From contig JBHELD010000040.1 of assembly GCA_046263255.1 (NCBI GenBank), positions 1 through 64,000 on the forward strand: a stretch of DNA of 64,000 nucleotides, read 5' to 3'. Under the pieces are notes generated by a model. That model worked only from the letters and a program-made list of their open reading frames with translations. It made no database searches and was not told the origin of the DNA. Made by a program: the position numbers and the translations under genes. Shown here in pieces: positions 51,917-60,729 of this stretch. This stretch comes from JALZEG01 sp046263255. Its GTDB lineage: Bacteria > Actinomycetota > CADDZG01 > WHSQ01. Numbering within the stretch: position 1 is the first letter of the stretch; every line of letters starts with the position of its first letter.

Positions 51917-52396
51917 CTATTCCTCCGGTTCCTCCACGACCGTCTCGAGTCGCTTGACACGGGAGTGGAGGTAGGGGTGGCCGTCCTTCTTCTCGTGTCC
52001 CGCGCAACGCTTGTGTGAATACGCGACTGCGGCGACCGTGTAGTCCCCCGGCTCCTCGTAAGAGACCCCCAGCTCGAGCCGCGCCGGCGTTCCGGGCTTC
52101 GTCCCCTGGACGCAGTACGTGTGCGCGAAGACGATCGGAGCCCGCTCCCCCTCCTCGTCGAACTTCACCTGGATCTCGGTAATCGAGGAGTCCGGATCGT
52201 GCGCCTTGACGACGAGGATCTCTTCCTCGCACGTGCCGTCCTCGCTGCATTCTCCCGAGCTCGTAGTCACCGGAGGGTCCTGCCAGCGCATCACGGTGAT
52301 ACGGGGACGCTTGTGGCCGGGATCGGCAGCACCTGGATCCACCAGTGTCGCCGTTGCCGCTGCCAAACCAGACAAGATCGTCACGAAACGCTTCAC
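51917..52396 (-). CDS. Secreted hypothetical protein (159 aa)
   Basis: A signal peptide (1-23, FVTILSGLAAATATLVDPGAA) then a beta-rich domain with Cys pairs (SSGECSEDGTCEEEILVVKAHDP; HTYCVQG; HKRCAGHEKKDGH). The pattern SSITEIQVKFDEEGER ... GDYTVAAVAYSHK suggests an Ig-like/PKD-type fold. Function unknown. Confidence 0.65.
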   Translation of the reverse strand: MKRFVTILSGLAAATATLVDPGAADPGHKRPRITVMRWQDPPVTTSSGECSEDGTCEEEILVVKAHDPDSSITEIQVKFDEEGERAPIVFAHTYCVQGTKPGTPARLELGVSYEEPGDYTVAAVAYSHKRCAGHEKKDGHPYLHSRVKRLETVVEEPEE

Positions 52397-52744
52397 TTGC
52401 CGTCCTCCAGATTTGTTGACGGCGACCAGCTTAGACGTACGCGTGGCTCGACTTGGTTGCGTGTCGCCGAAGAAATCTCGCTGCTAGAGAATGCCGACGA
52501 CGCGGCCCCTCGTTCGGATCTGTTCCGGATTGCTCTAGAACCCTCGCGCGCCTTCGCTGCCGGGGCGAAAACAGCGTAGCGGTCGTTCGAGTCGCTCACC
52601 GCACCTGGCAACGAGGCTGACCGGCTGGCGGGACCGCCGGCTGTTTCGCGAGGTGAGCCAATGTGAAGACCGGCCGCGCCAATTCGACGTTCATCGGAGA
52701 TCCAGGGGCAGGAGTCAGATGCCCGTAGGCATATCCTTTAGAGA
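52397..52744. other. Intergenic region without recognisable gene
   Basis: About 350 bases between two divergent secreted-protein genes; presumably carries both promoters. A TATCCT about 8 bases before the ATG run at 52745 could be a -10 element for a leaderless message. Confidence 0.4.
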
Positions 52745-53299
52745 ATGATGATGATGACTCTCCGGTACGTTCTTCTCGGGAGCCTTCTTGGCCTCGTGAC
52801 CGCCCTTCCGCCGTCACCGTCTAGGGCAGACGACCACCGTCCACCTCGCGCCAGGCTTCTCGTCGGGCGCCAGTCCTCGGTGGGCGTCCGAATCCACGAT
52901 CTTTGGTCAAAGCGAGCAGACGATCGGTTCTGCGACCGATTCGGAGGGGATGGGTTCACTACCTTCCCGGAGGCGCTGACTTATGGTCCTGGTGAGGCAA
53001 CCAGAATTCGATTCGATAAGACTGCTCCTCCGCGCGAGTGGTCGATCCGAGCCTGGAGCAGAGTCAACAAGAAAGGGCGACCCCGAGGTGATGCTCAGAT
53101 CATTCCTTCGGTAATAGCCCCGCGGATCAAGGACAGCCGGATTGTTGCCTGGGATGCGCGTTTTTTTCCACCACTGACGGCCGGCCACCTGTACTTGAAA
53201 GTGGACGCCTATTGGGCTGACGAAGAAGGATGCGGCCCCACCCTGGATCTTGGAAGCCAGTCGGCCGCGTGGACATTCCATCTGCGCGCACCACAATAG
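52745..53299 (+). CDS. Secreted hypothetical protein (184 aa)
   Basis: Starts with four consecutive ATG codons, so the exact initiator is ambiguous. A signal peptide to about residue 28 (YVLLGSLLGLVTALPPSPSRA) is followed by a soluble domain (VGVRIHDLWSKRADDRFCDRFGG ... GHLYLKVDAYWADEEGCGPTLDLG). Family unknown. Base composition is somewhat lower in GC than flanking core genes. Confidence 0.65.
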   Translation: MMMMTLRYVLLGSLLGLVTALPPSPSRADDHRPPRARLLVGRQSSVGVRIHDLWSKRADDRFCDRFGGDGFTTFPEALTYGPGEATRIRFDKTAPPREWSIRAWSRVNKKGRPRGDAQIIPSVIAPRIKDSRIVAWDARFFPPLTAGHLYLKVDAYWADEEGCGPTLDLGSQSAAWTFHLRAPQ

Positions 53300-53413
53300 G
53301 TTCCGACCTTCGACAAAAGCGAAAAAAGCCTCTAGACGGACACCCGAGCCTGTGCTGTAATGCACGATCGACTCCGTGGGGGGGTCATTAGAAAACCCGG
53401 TGGGAGGTCGCTT

Positions 53414-54376
53414 GTGCACCTGTTCGGATTAGGTCGCTTCGCTTCGCTTGGACGCAACACGTCGATTCTGTCCCTTGTCGTGGGGCTCATCTTTGTCTCG
53501 TTTGTCCCGGTCTCGCCGGGGTGGGCCGGCAGCGAGAAGAAGCGCGAGGACCGCGATTGTCGGTTTGAGGCGGAGGATCGAAATCGCGATGGAGACTTTG
53601 ACGAAGGTGAAACCCAGGAATGTGGAGGCGAAAGCTTTGGAGAGGGTGGCGCTGATCCCGGAGCAGCCGAAGCTGTAAGCGATGGGAGTCACCAGCTCAC
53701 GGATCAAGGGCTGGCTCTGCACTGGACACACCCGTCGGGGAACGAGCGCAAGATCATCCTCAGGGACAGCACCACGGGTAGCTGGGCCGACAAGCTCCCA
53801 AACGTACAGAGCGACTGGGGGCAGAGCAGCGAGTTCAGGTTTGTCCGACAGCAAGCGGAAACTGACGCCACACATAGGCTCAACTGCCCCATGCCCGAGT
53901 ATTACGGCCGAGTAAAGGTCTGCAACCACAGCGACTACAACTTCTCTGGCAACACCATTGGTCGGTTCAAGATCAAGTACAACGCGCAGGGACACATCCA
54001 AAAGGGGCGCGTGAAGTTAAAGAACAGCGCCACCGAGTCGGAGCGTCGGCCGCTCATGTGCCAAGAGATCGGGCATACCCTCGGCTTGGCTCATCGGGAA
54101 ACAACGGCATCGTGCATGAAGCAAGAAGCGAATCTCGCCGCCAACTCACCGGATGGCCACGACTATGAGCAGCTCGTCGATCAGACGCACGCGCATGGTG
54201 GTGAGAGCGAAACGGGAGGAATCAATAGCGACCTCGATGTTGGCGGGGGCATCCTCGACGGATGTACCGATTTCGTTTGCTATGAGTTTGAGTCCGACGG
54301 GCAGGGCGGCTTCTGGCTAACGGGCAACATTCTCGACCGTTCAATACCGAGCTCTTACTTGTACCGGCTGCTGTAG
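53414..54376 (+). CDS. Secreted matrixin-like protein with QExGH variant zinc site
   Basis: A 320-aa exported protein: signal/anchor segment (about 14-38, ILSLVVGLIFVSFVPVSPGWA), an acidic EF-hand-like loop (DRNRDGDFDEGETQE) and then a metzincin-like region. The expected HExGHxLGLxH appears as MCQEIGHTLGLAHRE, with Gln replacing the first zinc His, followed by SCMKQ. Many actinobacterial relatives share this Q, so activity is uncertain. GTG 53414 is chosen for its GGGAGG and signal peptide; the frame extends upstream to 53360. Confidence 0.72.
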   Translation: MHLFGLGRFASLGRNTSILSLVVGLIFVSFVPVSPGWAGSEKKREDRDCRFEAEDRNRDGDFDEGETQECGGESFGEGGADPGAAEAVSDGSHQLTDQGLALHWTHPSGNERKIILRDSTTGSWADKLPNVQSDWGQSSEFRFVRQQAETDATHRLNCPMPEYYGRVKVCNHSDYNFSGNTIGRFKIKYNAQGHIQKGRVKLKNSATESERRPLMCQEIGHTLGLAHRETTASCMKQEANLAANSPDGHDYEQLVDQTHAHGGESETGGINSDLDVGGGILDGCTDFVCYEFESDGQGGFWLTGNILDRSIPSSYLYRLL

Positions 54377-54841
54377 CGCCGAGAATCGCAGCGTCCACCG
54401 GAGGCTCCTTCGTCGCGAAGATGGGGCCTCCCGTTGGCCACGACGCGTCGATCCTTGGCAAAGCTCGTTTAGCTGAGCGTTAGGCAGATGCGCCTTTATA
54501 ATTCGTCCTCGTTTCGTCGCAGGGTGAATGCGACGATCACTCGCTTCCGAGTTCGTTGCGCATTTGTAGAGACGCGGGCGCAATGATGGCATCTACCGCC
54601 GGGAAGGATTTCCCTCTACGTAGATGGAACGCGCCCACGGAGAGCACGGAACCTTGAAGCTCCCGGCAATGACCAACCGGCACCGCGAAACCGCGCCAAG
54701 TCGAACGTCTCCCACCGCAACGCCCCGACCTGCAGCGCGCCGCCGAGGAGGCCGGCCGTGGACAGACGTGCTACGGCCCCGCCGTGGGCACGAACCTGAG
54801 CACCGGAGCCGCAAGCTCGAACGGGGGAGCGCGATTCCAGC

Positions 54842-55040
54842 GATGGCCTTGCACATCTCATTAGACACGTTCTGGCCACGCGACGACGAAAACAGGCGAA
54901 CAACGCCGAGAATTACCGCGCGACCGAAAAGGCCGAACTCGCGCGAAAACGCACACCGACGATCAACGCCGCCAGATATCGAAAACTGACTGATCCTCTC
55001 TTTCAAGGCGGTAGCACGGGTTCGAATCCCGTCGGGCCAC
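54842..55040. repeat. Island boundary repeat, copy B, ending in a tRNA-Glu 3' fragment
   Basis: 54842-54999 resembles 49481-49640. 55000-55040 matches the tRNA-Glu 3' end with two small changes near its terminus (CGTCGGGCCAC instead of CGTTGGGGCCAC). Direct orientation relative to the intact tRNA. Confidence 0.75.
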
Positions 55041-55188
55041 GGAGTGCGGCATCTCTAAGGACGCCGCGCAGCCTTCCAAACCGCGGTAGCACGGATTCGA
55101 ATCCCGTTGGGGCCACGGAGTGCGGCATCCCTAAGGGCGCCGCGCAACCTTCTGAACCGCCCAAGAGAGGTCGCTCTCGACCGGCTCC
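55035..55188. repeat. 76-bp tandem repeat carrying a tRNA-Glu fragment
   Basis: The segment starting GGCCACGGAGTGCGGCATC at 55035 recurs at 55111 (period 76). The first unit includes the tRNA-Glu T arm and acceptor end (55083-55116, one T-stem mismatch). It suggests repeated recombination at the site. Confidence 0.65.
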
Positions 55189-55293
55189 CCATGCGGCCAC
55201 TCTTCGCCGAAACGCTCAGAACTGAGCAGACGCCGGACGTTCGCCTTCGTACCGTGATCCCGCAACGCGGCTCTAGTGGGAGCGGTGCGAACG

Positions 55294-56241
55294 ATGAGAG
55301 CTCTTTGGCCTCGAAGAACGCGACGGCTCCTCGCGGGCGCCACGGCTCTGATCGCGATCTCGCCGGTCCTCGCCGCCCCCGCATCCGAGGCCGCGACTCC
55401 CTCCCAGAGCGGCGGCCGGATCGCCTTCGCCAGCACCCGTGCCGGCGGGGACGCTGAGATATTCGTCATGAACGCCGACGGATCGAACCTGCGTCAGATC
55501 ACGTACAACGACGGGGACGACCACTCTCCCGACTGGGCCCCCGACGGGCGAAGGATCGTCTTCGTCCACGAGCCTCCCGACCAAACGAACGCCGATCTGC
55601 ACATCGTCGACACCGTCACGGGTGTGGAGCGTGAGTTCACCTCCTGGAGGTACTGGTACGAGACCGACCCAGCTTGGTCGCCGGACGGGATGTGGATCGC
55701 GTTCGCCTCGAAGCACCCCGACGGCGACGGCGGCGACATCATCGCGCTGAGCGTCGACGGCGAACGGAGCCGATACATCGCCGTGCAGCAGGAGAACTCC
55801 ACGAACGTCGATCCTGGCTGGTCGCCGGACGGGAAGAAGCTCGTCTTCATCGAGTACTACGACTCGTACGACCTGTACACGACGAGATTCTGCTGCAGTC
55901 ACGGGTACAAGCGCCGGACCGTTACGAACGACGGCTTGAAGGAGTGGCATCCCGAGTGGTCGCCGGACGGGGACAGGATCCTCTTCAGCCGAAGCGCCGC
56001 TCTCTTCAAGCACGGCCTGTACACGATCACTCCCGACGGAAAGGACCTGCGCGTCGTCTTCGAGGGACCGCTCGATGCCCGGTCGGGGACGTGGTCGCCG
56101 GACGGGGAGGCAATCGCCTTCTACGCCCAGGGCGGGCTCGGCTACGACATCTATCGGATCAACGCGGACGGGACGGGTCTCGTGCGTCTGACCGATCAGG
56201 CGGGATCCGACCAGCACCCGGATTGGAGCCCGGTCGGATGA
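55294..56241 (+). CDS. Secreted PD40 beta-propeller protein, copy 2
   Basis: A 315-aa paralog of the 50486-51430 protein in opposite orientation, with the same exported N terminus (RRLLAGATALIAISP) and blades (WAPDGRRIVF, WSPDGMWIAF, WSPDGKKLVF, WSPDGDRILF, WSPDGEAIAF) and the same HPDWSPV ending. DNA similarity extends upstream of both genes, so the pair arose by inverted duplication. Function as for copy 1. Confidence 0.83.
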   Translation: MRALWPRRTRRLLAGATALIAISPVLAAPASEAATPSQSGGRIAFASTRAGGDAEIFVMNADGSNLRQITYNDGDDHSPDWAPDGRRIVFVHEPPDQTNADLHIVDTVTGVEREFTSWRYWYETDPAWSPDGMWIAFASKHPDGDGGDIIALSVDGERSRYIAVQQENSTNVDPGWSPDGKKLVFIEYYDSYDLYTTRFCCSHGYKRRTVTNDGLKEWHPEWSPDGDRILFSRSAALFKHGLYTITPDGKDLRVVFEGPLDARSGTWSPDGEAIAFYAQGGLGYDIYRINADGTGLVRLTDQAGSDQHPDWSPVG

Positions 56242-56482
56242 CACCTCTGGTGATGTTCGAGTCCTCATCGACAGCAGCACAGCGAGCGCGGGGCGAGCAC
56301 CAGGTTGCGAAGAACGATCGGGACAGTCTGGTTCGGTCTATTGCCCCTGGGAGAGCCTAAGTTTCCAGCGGAACGCCGGGTTCGATAGCCGTTTACTCTC
56401 CCCAGAGCCCCCCGCGTCCCTTAGCCCCAGCGGGGGGACCGGCTCCAACCGGTCCCCCAGGTCTGTGCTTGCGCGCCGTGGC

Positions 56483-57178
56483 CTAGTGCCCGCCTTTGTG
56501 GTTCCGGAACACGAACAGGCCATAGTCTCGGTCGCTGCCGAGCACGTAGGTGTGCCCGTCTCTCACGAAGGCCTCGACGCCCCAGAAGTTGTTCCCGTTG
56601 GGCGCCAGATACCCGCCGACCTCGGTCAGGCCTCCCGAACCCACGTCGAGGACGCGCATCCCGCCCGAGTAGTACGCGAGGTATGCGCGCTCGGGATCGA
56701 GGGGATCGGTCGCGACCTCGTGCACCGACAGGTCGCCGAAACCCTGCGCGTAGGTCTCCTGATGCGCCTCGGGGATCGCGAACGTGTCGAGGCTCGCCCT
56801 CGTCTGTGCGTCGAACAGATGCACGTATCCCCATCCATCGAACGTGGTCGACACCGTCATCGATTCGCCGACGTCGCCGAGCACCGGCTCCGACCCGGCG
56901 GCGGCGTAGTCGTAGGAGTCGGGCTTGTTGAACAACAGGTGCATCGCGCGATGCCCGATGCAGATCGCCGGGATGGTGTTGACGAAGTCGTGCCCCTGGC
57001 CGCCGCAGAACTGCGCGTCACCCTCGAACCCCGCGTCGGCGCCGGTGTGGTGGTTCGCGATCAGGACGAGGTCGTAACCCGCCAGCTGAGCGCTCTCGAC
57101 CTTCTCCGAGAAGAAGCAGGCGCTGCTGCCTTCCGTCGGGTGCTCGACGGGGCCTCGCTCGAAGACGATCACGTCCAC
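56483..57178 (-). CDS. C-terminal part of a frameshifted LVIVD/PA-domain exported protein
   Basis: A 231-aa frame (MDVIVFERGPVEH ... FVFRNHKGGH). The same frame stays open upstream to about 57240 and reads FGGFGCPDDRASIPAAAATG, a protease-associated (PA)-domain motif that should follow TDVTGQP of the upstream gene. The two frames are therefore one original gene broken by a single-base shift around 57235-57245. The half encoded here has the rest of the PA domain and a propeller-like segment (DLSVHEVATDPLDPERAYLAYYSGGMRVLDV). Confidence 0.65.
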   Translation of the reverse strand: MDVIVFERGPVEHPTEGSSACFFSEKVESAQLAGYDLVLIANHHTGADAGFEGDAQFCGGQGHDFVNTIPAICIGHRAMHLLFNKPDSYDYAAAGSEPVLGDVGESMTVSTTFDGWGYVHLFDAQTRASLDTFAIPEAHQETYAQGFGDLSVHEVATDPLDPERAYLAYYSGGMRVLDVGSGGLTEVGGYLAPNGNNFWGVEAFVRDGHTYVLGSDRDYGLFVFRNHKGGH

Positions 57179-58398
57179 CCCGGTGGCAGCCGCGGCCGGG
57201 ATCGAGGCGCGGTCGTCGGGGCAGCCGAAACCGCCGAAGACGGTTGGCCGGTGACGTCCGTTCCGGGCGGGATGACCTCAGTCCAACCGAAGTGTCCCGC
57301 CGGATAGGTGCCGGCGTTCGGGCCGGAGGTGATCTGGAAGAGCGCGCCGTAGGGAGAGAAGTCCTCGTCGGTCCCGATGAAGTAGCGGTCGTCGGCGGTG
57401 AATTCGGCCTGGTGGCCGTTGCCCTCGGGGAAGACGGACTTCCCCTCGTCCAGCATCTCGGGGTCGAGCGGGGCGTAGTCGGTGTCGTCGATGTACAGCG
57501 GGCTCGCGGGGTTGTTCACGTCGAACAGGACGTAGCCCCCGTCCCAGTACGACAACAGCAGCACCCACACGTTCCCCGGCCCCGATAGACCGACGCTCGA
57601 CCGAGACACGCTCTTCACGATCATGTCGTGCAGCGAGGCGTCGCCGAGGCCGATGTCCGACTGGGAGACGCGGTCGCCGAGCGCGCGCGTGAGCGCGTTG
57701 ACGTTCATCTCGCTGATCAGACGCGGGCGCTTCGGGTTGGTGATGTCGAGGATGTCGACGTCGGTCGCCTCGAAGTTGTCCGTCATCACCGCGTAGGCGT
57801 TCGCGCCGGCGTCCCACGCGAACGCGGCGTGGATGTCGTTCGTGTCGGCGTGACCGCGATCGCCGAAGTGCTCCGACAGCTTCTTCGGGCGCGTGGGCGT
57901 CGTGACGTCCCACAGAGAGATGCCGCCCTTTCCGTTCTTGCCGCACTGCTCGTTGTTCATGACGAGCACGTCGCCGCTGAAGGACTTGGTCGTCACCGAC
58001 ACGACCTGCATCCCCTCGCCCGGACGGCTGTCCTGCGAGTGCGGGATGAATCCGATCTGGCGCGGGTTCGCCGGGTCGCGGATGTCGACCACGTACGCGC
58101 CTGCGTCGGGATCGTTCACACCACCCGTCTCGGCGTTCGCGTCGCAGTCCTCCTCACCCCAGTGGGCGAGGTAGGCGAAGCTCCCCTGAGGATCGACGGC
58201 GACGTCCGCGACCTGCTCCGGCTCGTCGGTGAGCCTGAGGCTCGAGACGAATTCGAGCTCCCCCCAGTCACCCGCCACGATGAGATCCCCCGCCGGGGGG
58301 CCATGCTGCCCGGGATGCGCTCCGGCCCCCGCCGGCACCACTGCCGCGACCACCGCCACGACCGCCGCGACAGCGCCGCACCTGCGTCTGATCTGCAT
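57169..58398 (-). CDS. N-terminal part of a frameshifted LVIVD-repeat exported protein
   Basis: A 409-aa frame with a signal peptide (RRRCGAVAAVVAVVAAVVPAGAGA) and LVIVD-type propeller repeats (AYVVDIRDPANPRQIGFIP, ISLWDVTTPTRPKKLSEHFG, VDILDITNPKRPRLISEM, YVLFDVNNPASPLYIDD). It ends abnormally as PRSRPRLPPGWT after the frameshift near 57240. GAGGAGGGGG precedes the ATG at 58398. If the shift is a sequencing error, the full protein would be about 640 aa. Confidence 0.72.
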   Translation of the reverse strand: MQIRRRCGAVAAVVAVVAAVVPAGAGAHPGQHGPPAGDLIVAGDWGELEFVSSLRLTDEPEQVADVAVDPQGSFAYLAHWGEEDCDANAETGGVNDPDAGAYVVDIRDPANPRQIGFIPHSQDSRPGEGMQVVSVTTKSFSGDVLVMNNEQCGKNGKGGISLWDVTTPTRPKKLSEHFGDRGHADTNDIHAAFAWDAGANAYAVMTDNFEATDVDILDITNPKRPRLISEMNVNALTRALGDRVSQSDIGLGDASLHDMIVKSVSRSSVGLSGPGNVWVLLLSYWDGGYVLFDVNNPASPLYIDDTDYAPLDPEMLDEGKSVFPEGNGHQAEFTADDRYFIGTDEDFSPYGALFQITSGPNAGTYPAGHFGWTEVIPPGTDVTGQPSSAVSAAPTTAPRSRPRLPPGWT

Positions 58399-58810
58399 GT
58401 CCCCCTCCTCGTCCCGTGCAACCGCCGTCCCGACGACCAGCCGCGGCGCCTCACCTTTAGGCACCTAATGGTCGAATTGCTGGGGGAATGGTAAATGGTG
58501 GCCGTTGCGGAGGGAAGGCCCGATTTGGGAGGCCGCGGGGGTGGGGGAGAGACTCCGAAAACGCGCCGCAGGTCGGAAACGAGGACCCCCGCGAGCAACC
58601 CTCGCGAGACGACGAAACCCGCCCCTACAAGGCGGCAGCACGCGTTCGAATCCCGTGGGGACGACTGCGTTCGACCGTCGTGCCGCTCCCCCACGACGCG
58701 CTCCGGAAACCGCCGGGAGTCGCGGCTCGACCAGGGGCTTTTTCGTCTACGAAAAGGAAGAGGCCCGCCCCTGCGGGCGGGCCTCCTGGAGTCCTTGATC
58801 CTCGTTGGAG
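58399..58810. other. Intergenic region with degenerate tRNA-Glu fragment
   Basis: About 400 bases. 58627-58665 (ACAAGGCGGCAGCACGCG...) is a diverged copy of the tRNA-Glu 3' end and may mark the outer boundary of the island region. The right part holds the terminator of the next minus-strand gene. Confidence 0.55.
58761..58784 (-). terminator. Rho-independent terminator of the 58.8 kb gene
   Basis: AGGCCCGCCC / GGGCGGGCCT perfect 10-bp stem with loop CTGC. On the minus strand it is followed by CTTCCTTTTC, 27 bases after the stop codon. Confidence 0.85.
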
Positions 58811-59971
58811 CTACGCCTTACCCGTGAAGCGCAACACGTCGATGCCTCGCTGATAGTCGACGGCGTAGACGATCTCCTTGTTGATGAAGTAGGCACCCGA
58901 GGTCCCACCGGCGGCCGGCAGGAACCAACCGATCTCCTCGATCTTGCCCTTCGAGTTGACCTCGAGGAAACGCGTGCCGCTGTTGTACCAACCGACGGCG
59001 ACGACCCCGCCGTTCTTCCAGTTCGGGTGCGTCGTGAACCAGTGTGGCGAACAACCGAACGGAGCGCTGGCGATTCCACCGCCGTCGGTGATCGTCCCCT
59101 GAGACGCCCACCACTGGTCGACCAGCTTCAGAGTGCGCGTCTTCTGCCATCCCTTCGTGTCCCAAACCATGAACGAGGCCGCCTGCGACTCGTTACATTG
59201 CTCGGCGCCACAGCACGTCTCGCCGCCGGCGAGCACCCACCGGTCCTTCATGGTCCGGGGCCACAGGTTCGAGTGGAAGGGAAGCCCGTTGGCCTCGTAC
59301 TCCTCAGTCAGCGCGAGGAACTTCGGGTGGACCGGGTCCTTGCGAGCGTCGAGGAGCAGCATGGGGTTGGTCGAGGTGAGGACGATGCCCGGCGCCACCT
59401 CGGTGACGTCGTGGTTCCCACCGATTGGAGGCTGACCGTCGCTCCACTTCTCCTTCAGGAGCTTCGGGGCGGCGGGGTCACGCAGGTCCGTGATCGTCCC
59501 TTCGCTGCCATACGCCCACTTGCAGTCGAGGATGCACGAGGTGGTGTGGTCGCCGGCGCCCGCGACCGTCGCGAGCAAGACCGGGTTCGACTTGTCCTCG
59601 ATGTCCCAGACGTGGAGGTTGCCCTGAGGAATGGTCTCCGAGAACAGCATGATCTCGCCGTTCGTGGCGACGTCCTCGTTCTCGAACTTGAACCCGAACG
59701 GCACCGGTTGGCCGACGAGCGACGGAGCTTCCGGGTCGTTGATGTTGTAGATCGCGAAGTTGTGCCAGCTGGTCACGACCATGAAGTGGTCGCCGCCGGA
59801 CTTGAAGAAGTTGGCGCCGGTGGCAGTCGGCCCGTTGAACGGCACGTGGGTAACCCACTCGATGTTGTCGGACGAGTAGCCACCCGCGCTGGGACCGGCA
59901 CCTGCGGTGGTGGTCAACCCGGATGCGATCAGCCCGAAACAGGCAAGCACCACGAGTAGTTTCTTCACCAT
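58811..59971 (-). CDS. Secreted LVIVD-repeat beta-propeller protein
   Basis: A 386-aa exported protein with signal peptide (KKLLVVLACFGLIASGLTTTAGA) and repeats such as FAIYNINDPEAPSLVGQPV, LHVWDIEDKSNPVLLATV, GTITDLRDPAAPKLLKEKW. Cys pairs (SCILDCKW, ETCCGAEQC) suggest disulfides. It is related to the broken gene next to it. A textbook AGGAGGAATT precedes the ATG at 59971; a terminator follows. Confidence 0.82.
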   Translation of the reverse strand: MVKKLLVVLACFGLIASGLTTTAGAGPSAGGYSSDNIEWVTHVPFNGPTATGANFFKSGGDHFMVVTSWHNFAIYNINDPEAPSLVGQPVPFGFKFENEDVATNGEIMLFSETIPQGNLHVWDIEDKSNPVLLATVAGAGDHTTSCILDCKWAYGSEGTITDLRDPAAPKLLKEKWSDGQPPIGGNHDVTEVAPGIVLTSTNPMLLLDARKDPVHPKFLALTEEYEANGLPFHSNLWPRTMKDRWVLAGGETCCGAEQCNESQAASFMVWDTKGWQKTRTLKLVDQWWASQGTITDGGGIASAPFGCSPHWFTTHPNWKNGGVVAVGWYNSGTRFLEVNSKGKIEEIGWFLPAAGGTSGAYFINKEIVYAVDYQRGIDVLRFTGKA

Positions 59972-60729
59972 AATTCCTCCTGTTTGGAGACGTTTGAAGA
60001 GGGGTTCGCCCTCCCGCAAGAGGTTCCTGCCGGAAGCAGAGGAAGCGTGGTCTTTGCACCCTGGCGGCGGTGCCGAACTGCCACGTTCAGCGGCCGAGCG
60101 AGAGTCCGTGGGCGGGTTGCAAGGCGGGCGGAACCCGAGGAGAGCGCTATCGCGTCTCCTTGTGAGTTCCGGGGCGAGGACAACCCCCAAGGCGCAACTG
60201 CCAATATTTCGAGCCGTAATCACCCGTTACGGGCCCCGATTGGACGACCATCGGCCTCGTTTTTCCTGGGAAATGCCGAAGCGCCTGCCTGAACGCCGGG
60301 TTCGACAGTCGTCCACTCAGGGCCACGGTCGAAGTGGCACGGCAGAGGCTGTTCCGTACGCTCGCCGCCGCGACCAGTTGGGAATGGCCAAACGCGCACC
60401 GGGGAGTGCAAACACGTGTCGAATGTGTCCCGGAATGTGGTCGACCGTCCACACGGGTGGGACGGATCGGCGCCTGGGTAAGGGTCGCGCACATATGGCG
60501 GAAACTCATGTTCGGATTCTGCGGCGCTGCGCCTCCTGCTCGGGGCAGGCAACCAAGGGACCGGCCTGTGCGGCAACGGAGGACGGACAGTGTTCCCCGG
60601 TTTCAGGATCACACCCAACCCAGCACGAGGCCCCGCCTAATCTAATCTACGGGTCGGTCCACTAGGTGACCAGAAGCTCTTTTTGCGCAAGCGTGGGGTG
60701 AACCTGCGAGGTACGAACTGGAGGGCAGA
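59972..60729. other. Intergenic region without recognisable gene
   Basis: About 750 bases between the divergent 58811 and 60730 genes. Only shadow frames are present. A GAACGCCGGGTTCGA stretch at about 60292 recurs near 56370. Presumably contains the promoters of both flanking genes. Confidence 0.45.

Larger units (their letters stand above)
54377..55293. other. Gene-poor island junction with two tRNA-Glu fragments
   Basis: About 900 bases with no convincing gene. It contains boundary repeat copy B (54842-55040), a second tRNA-Glu fragment (55083-55116) and a 76-bp tandem duplication. From about 55211 it is the 5' flank of PD40 copy 2, sharing a CGCTCAGAACTGAGCAGAC stretch in inverted orientation with 51495-51515. 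Confidence 0.6.

Noticed and set aside
57169..57250. The LVIVD gene break as a third selenocysteine site
   Set aside because: The two halves are in different frames; no in-frame TGA joins them.
47432..58665. The tRNA-Glu fragments as functional tRNAs
   Set aside because: Only the 3' half is present in each; the acceptor 5' strand and D arm are missing.
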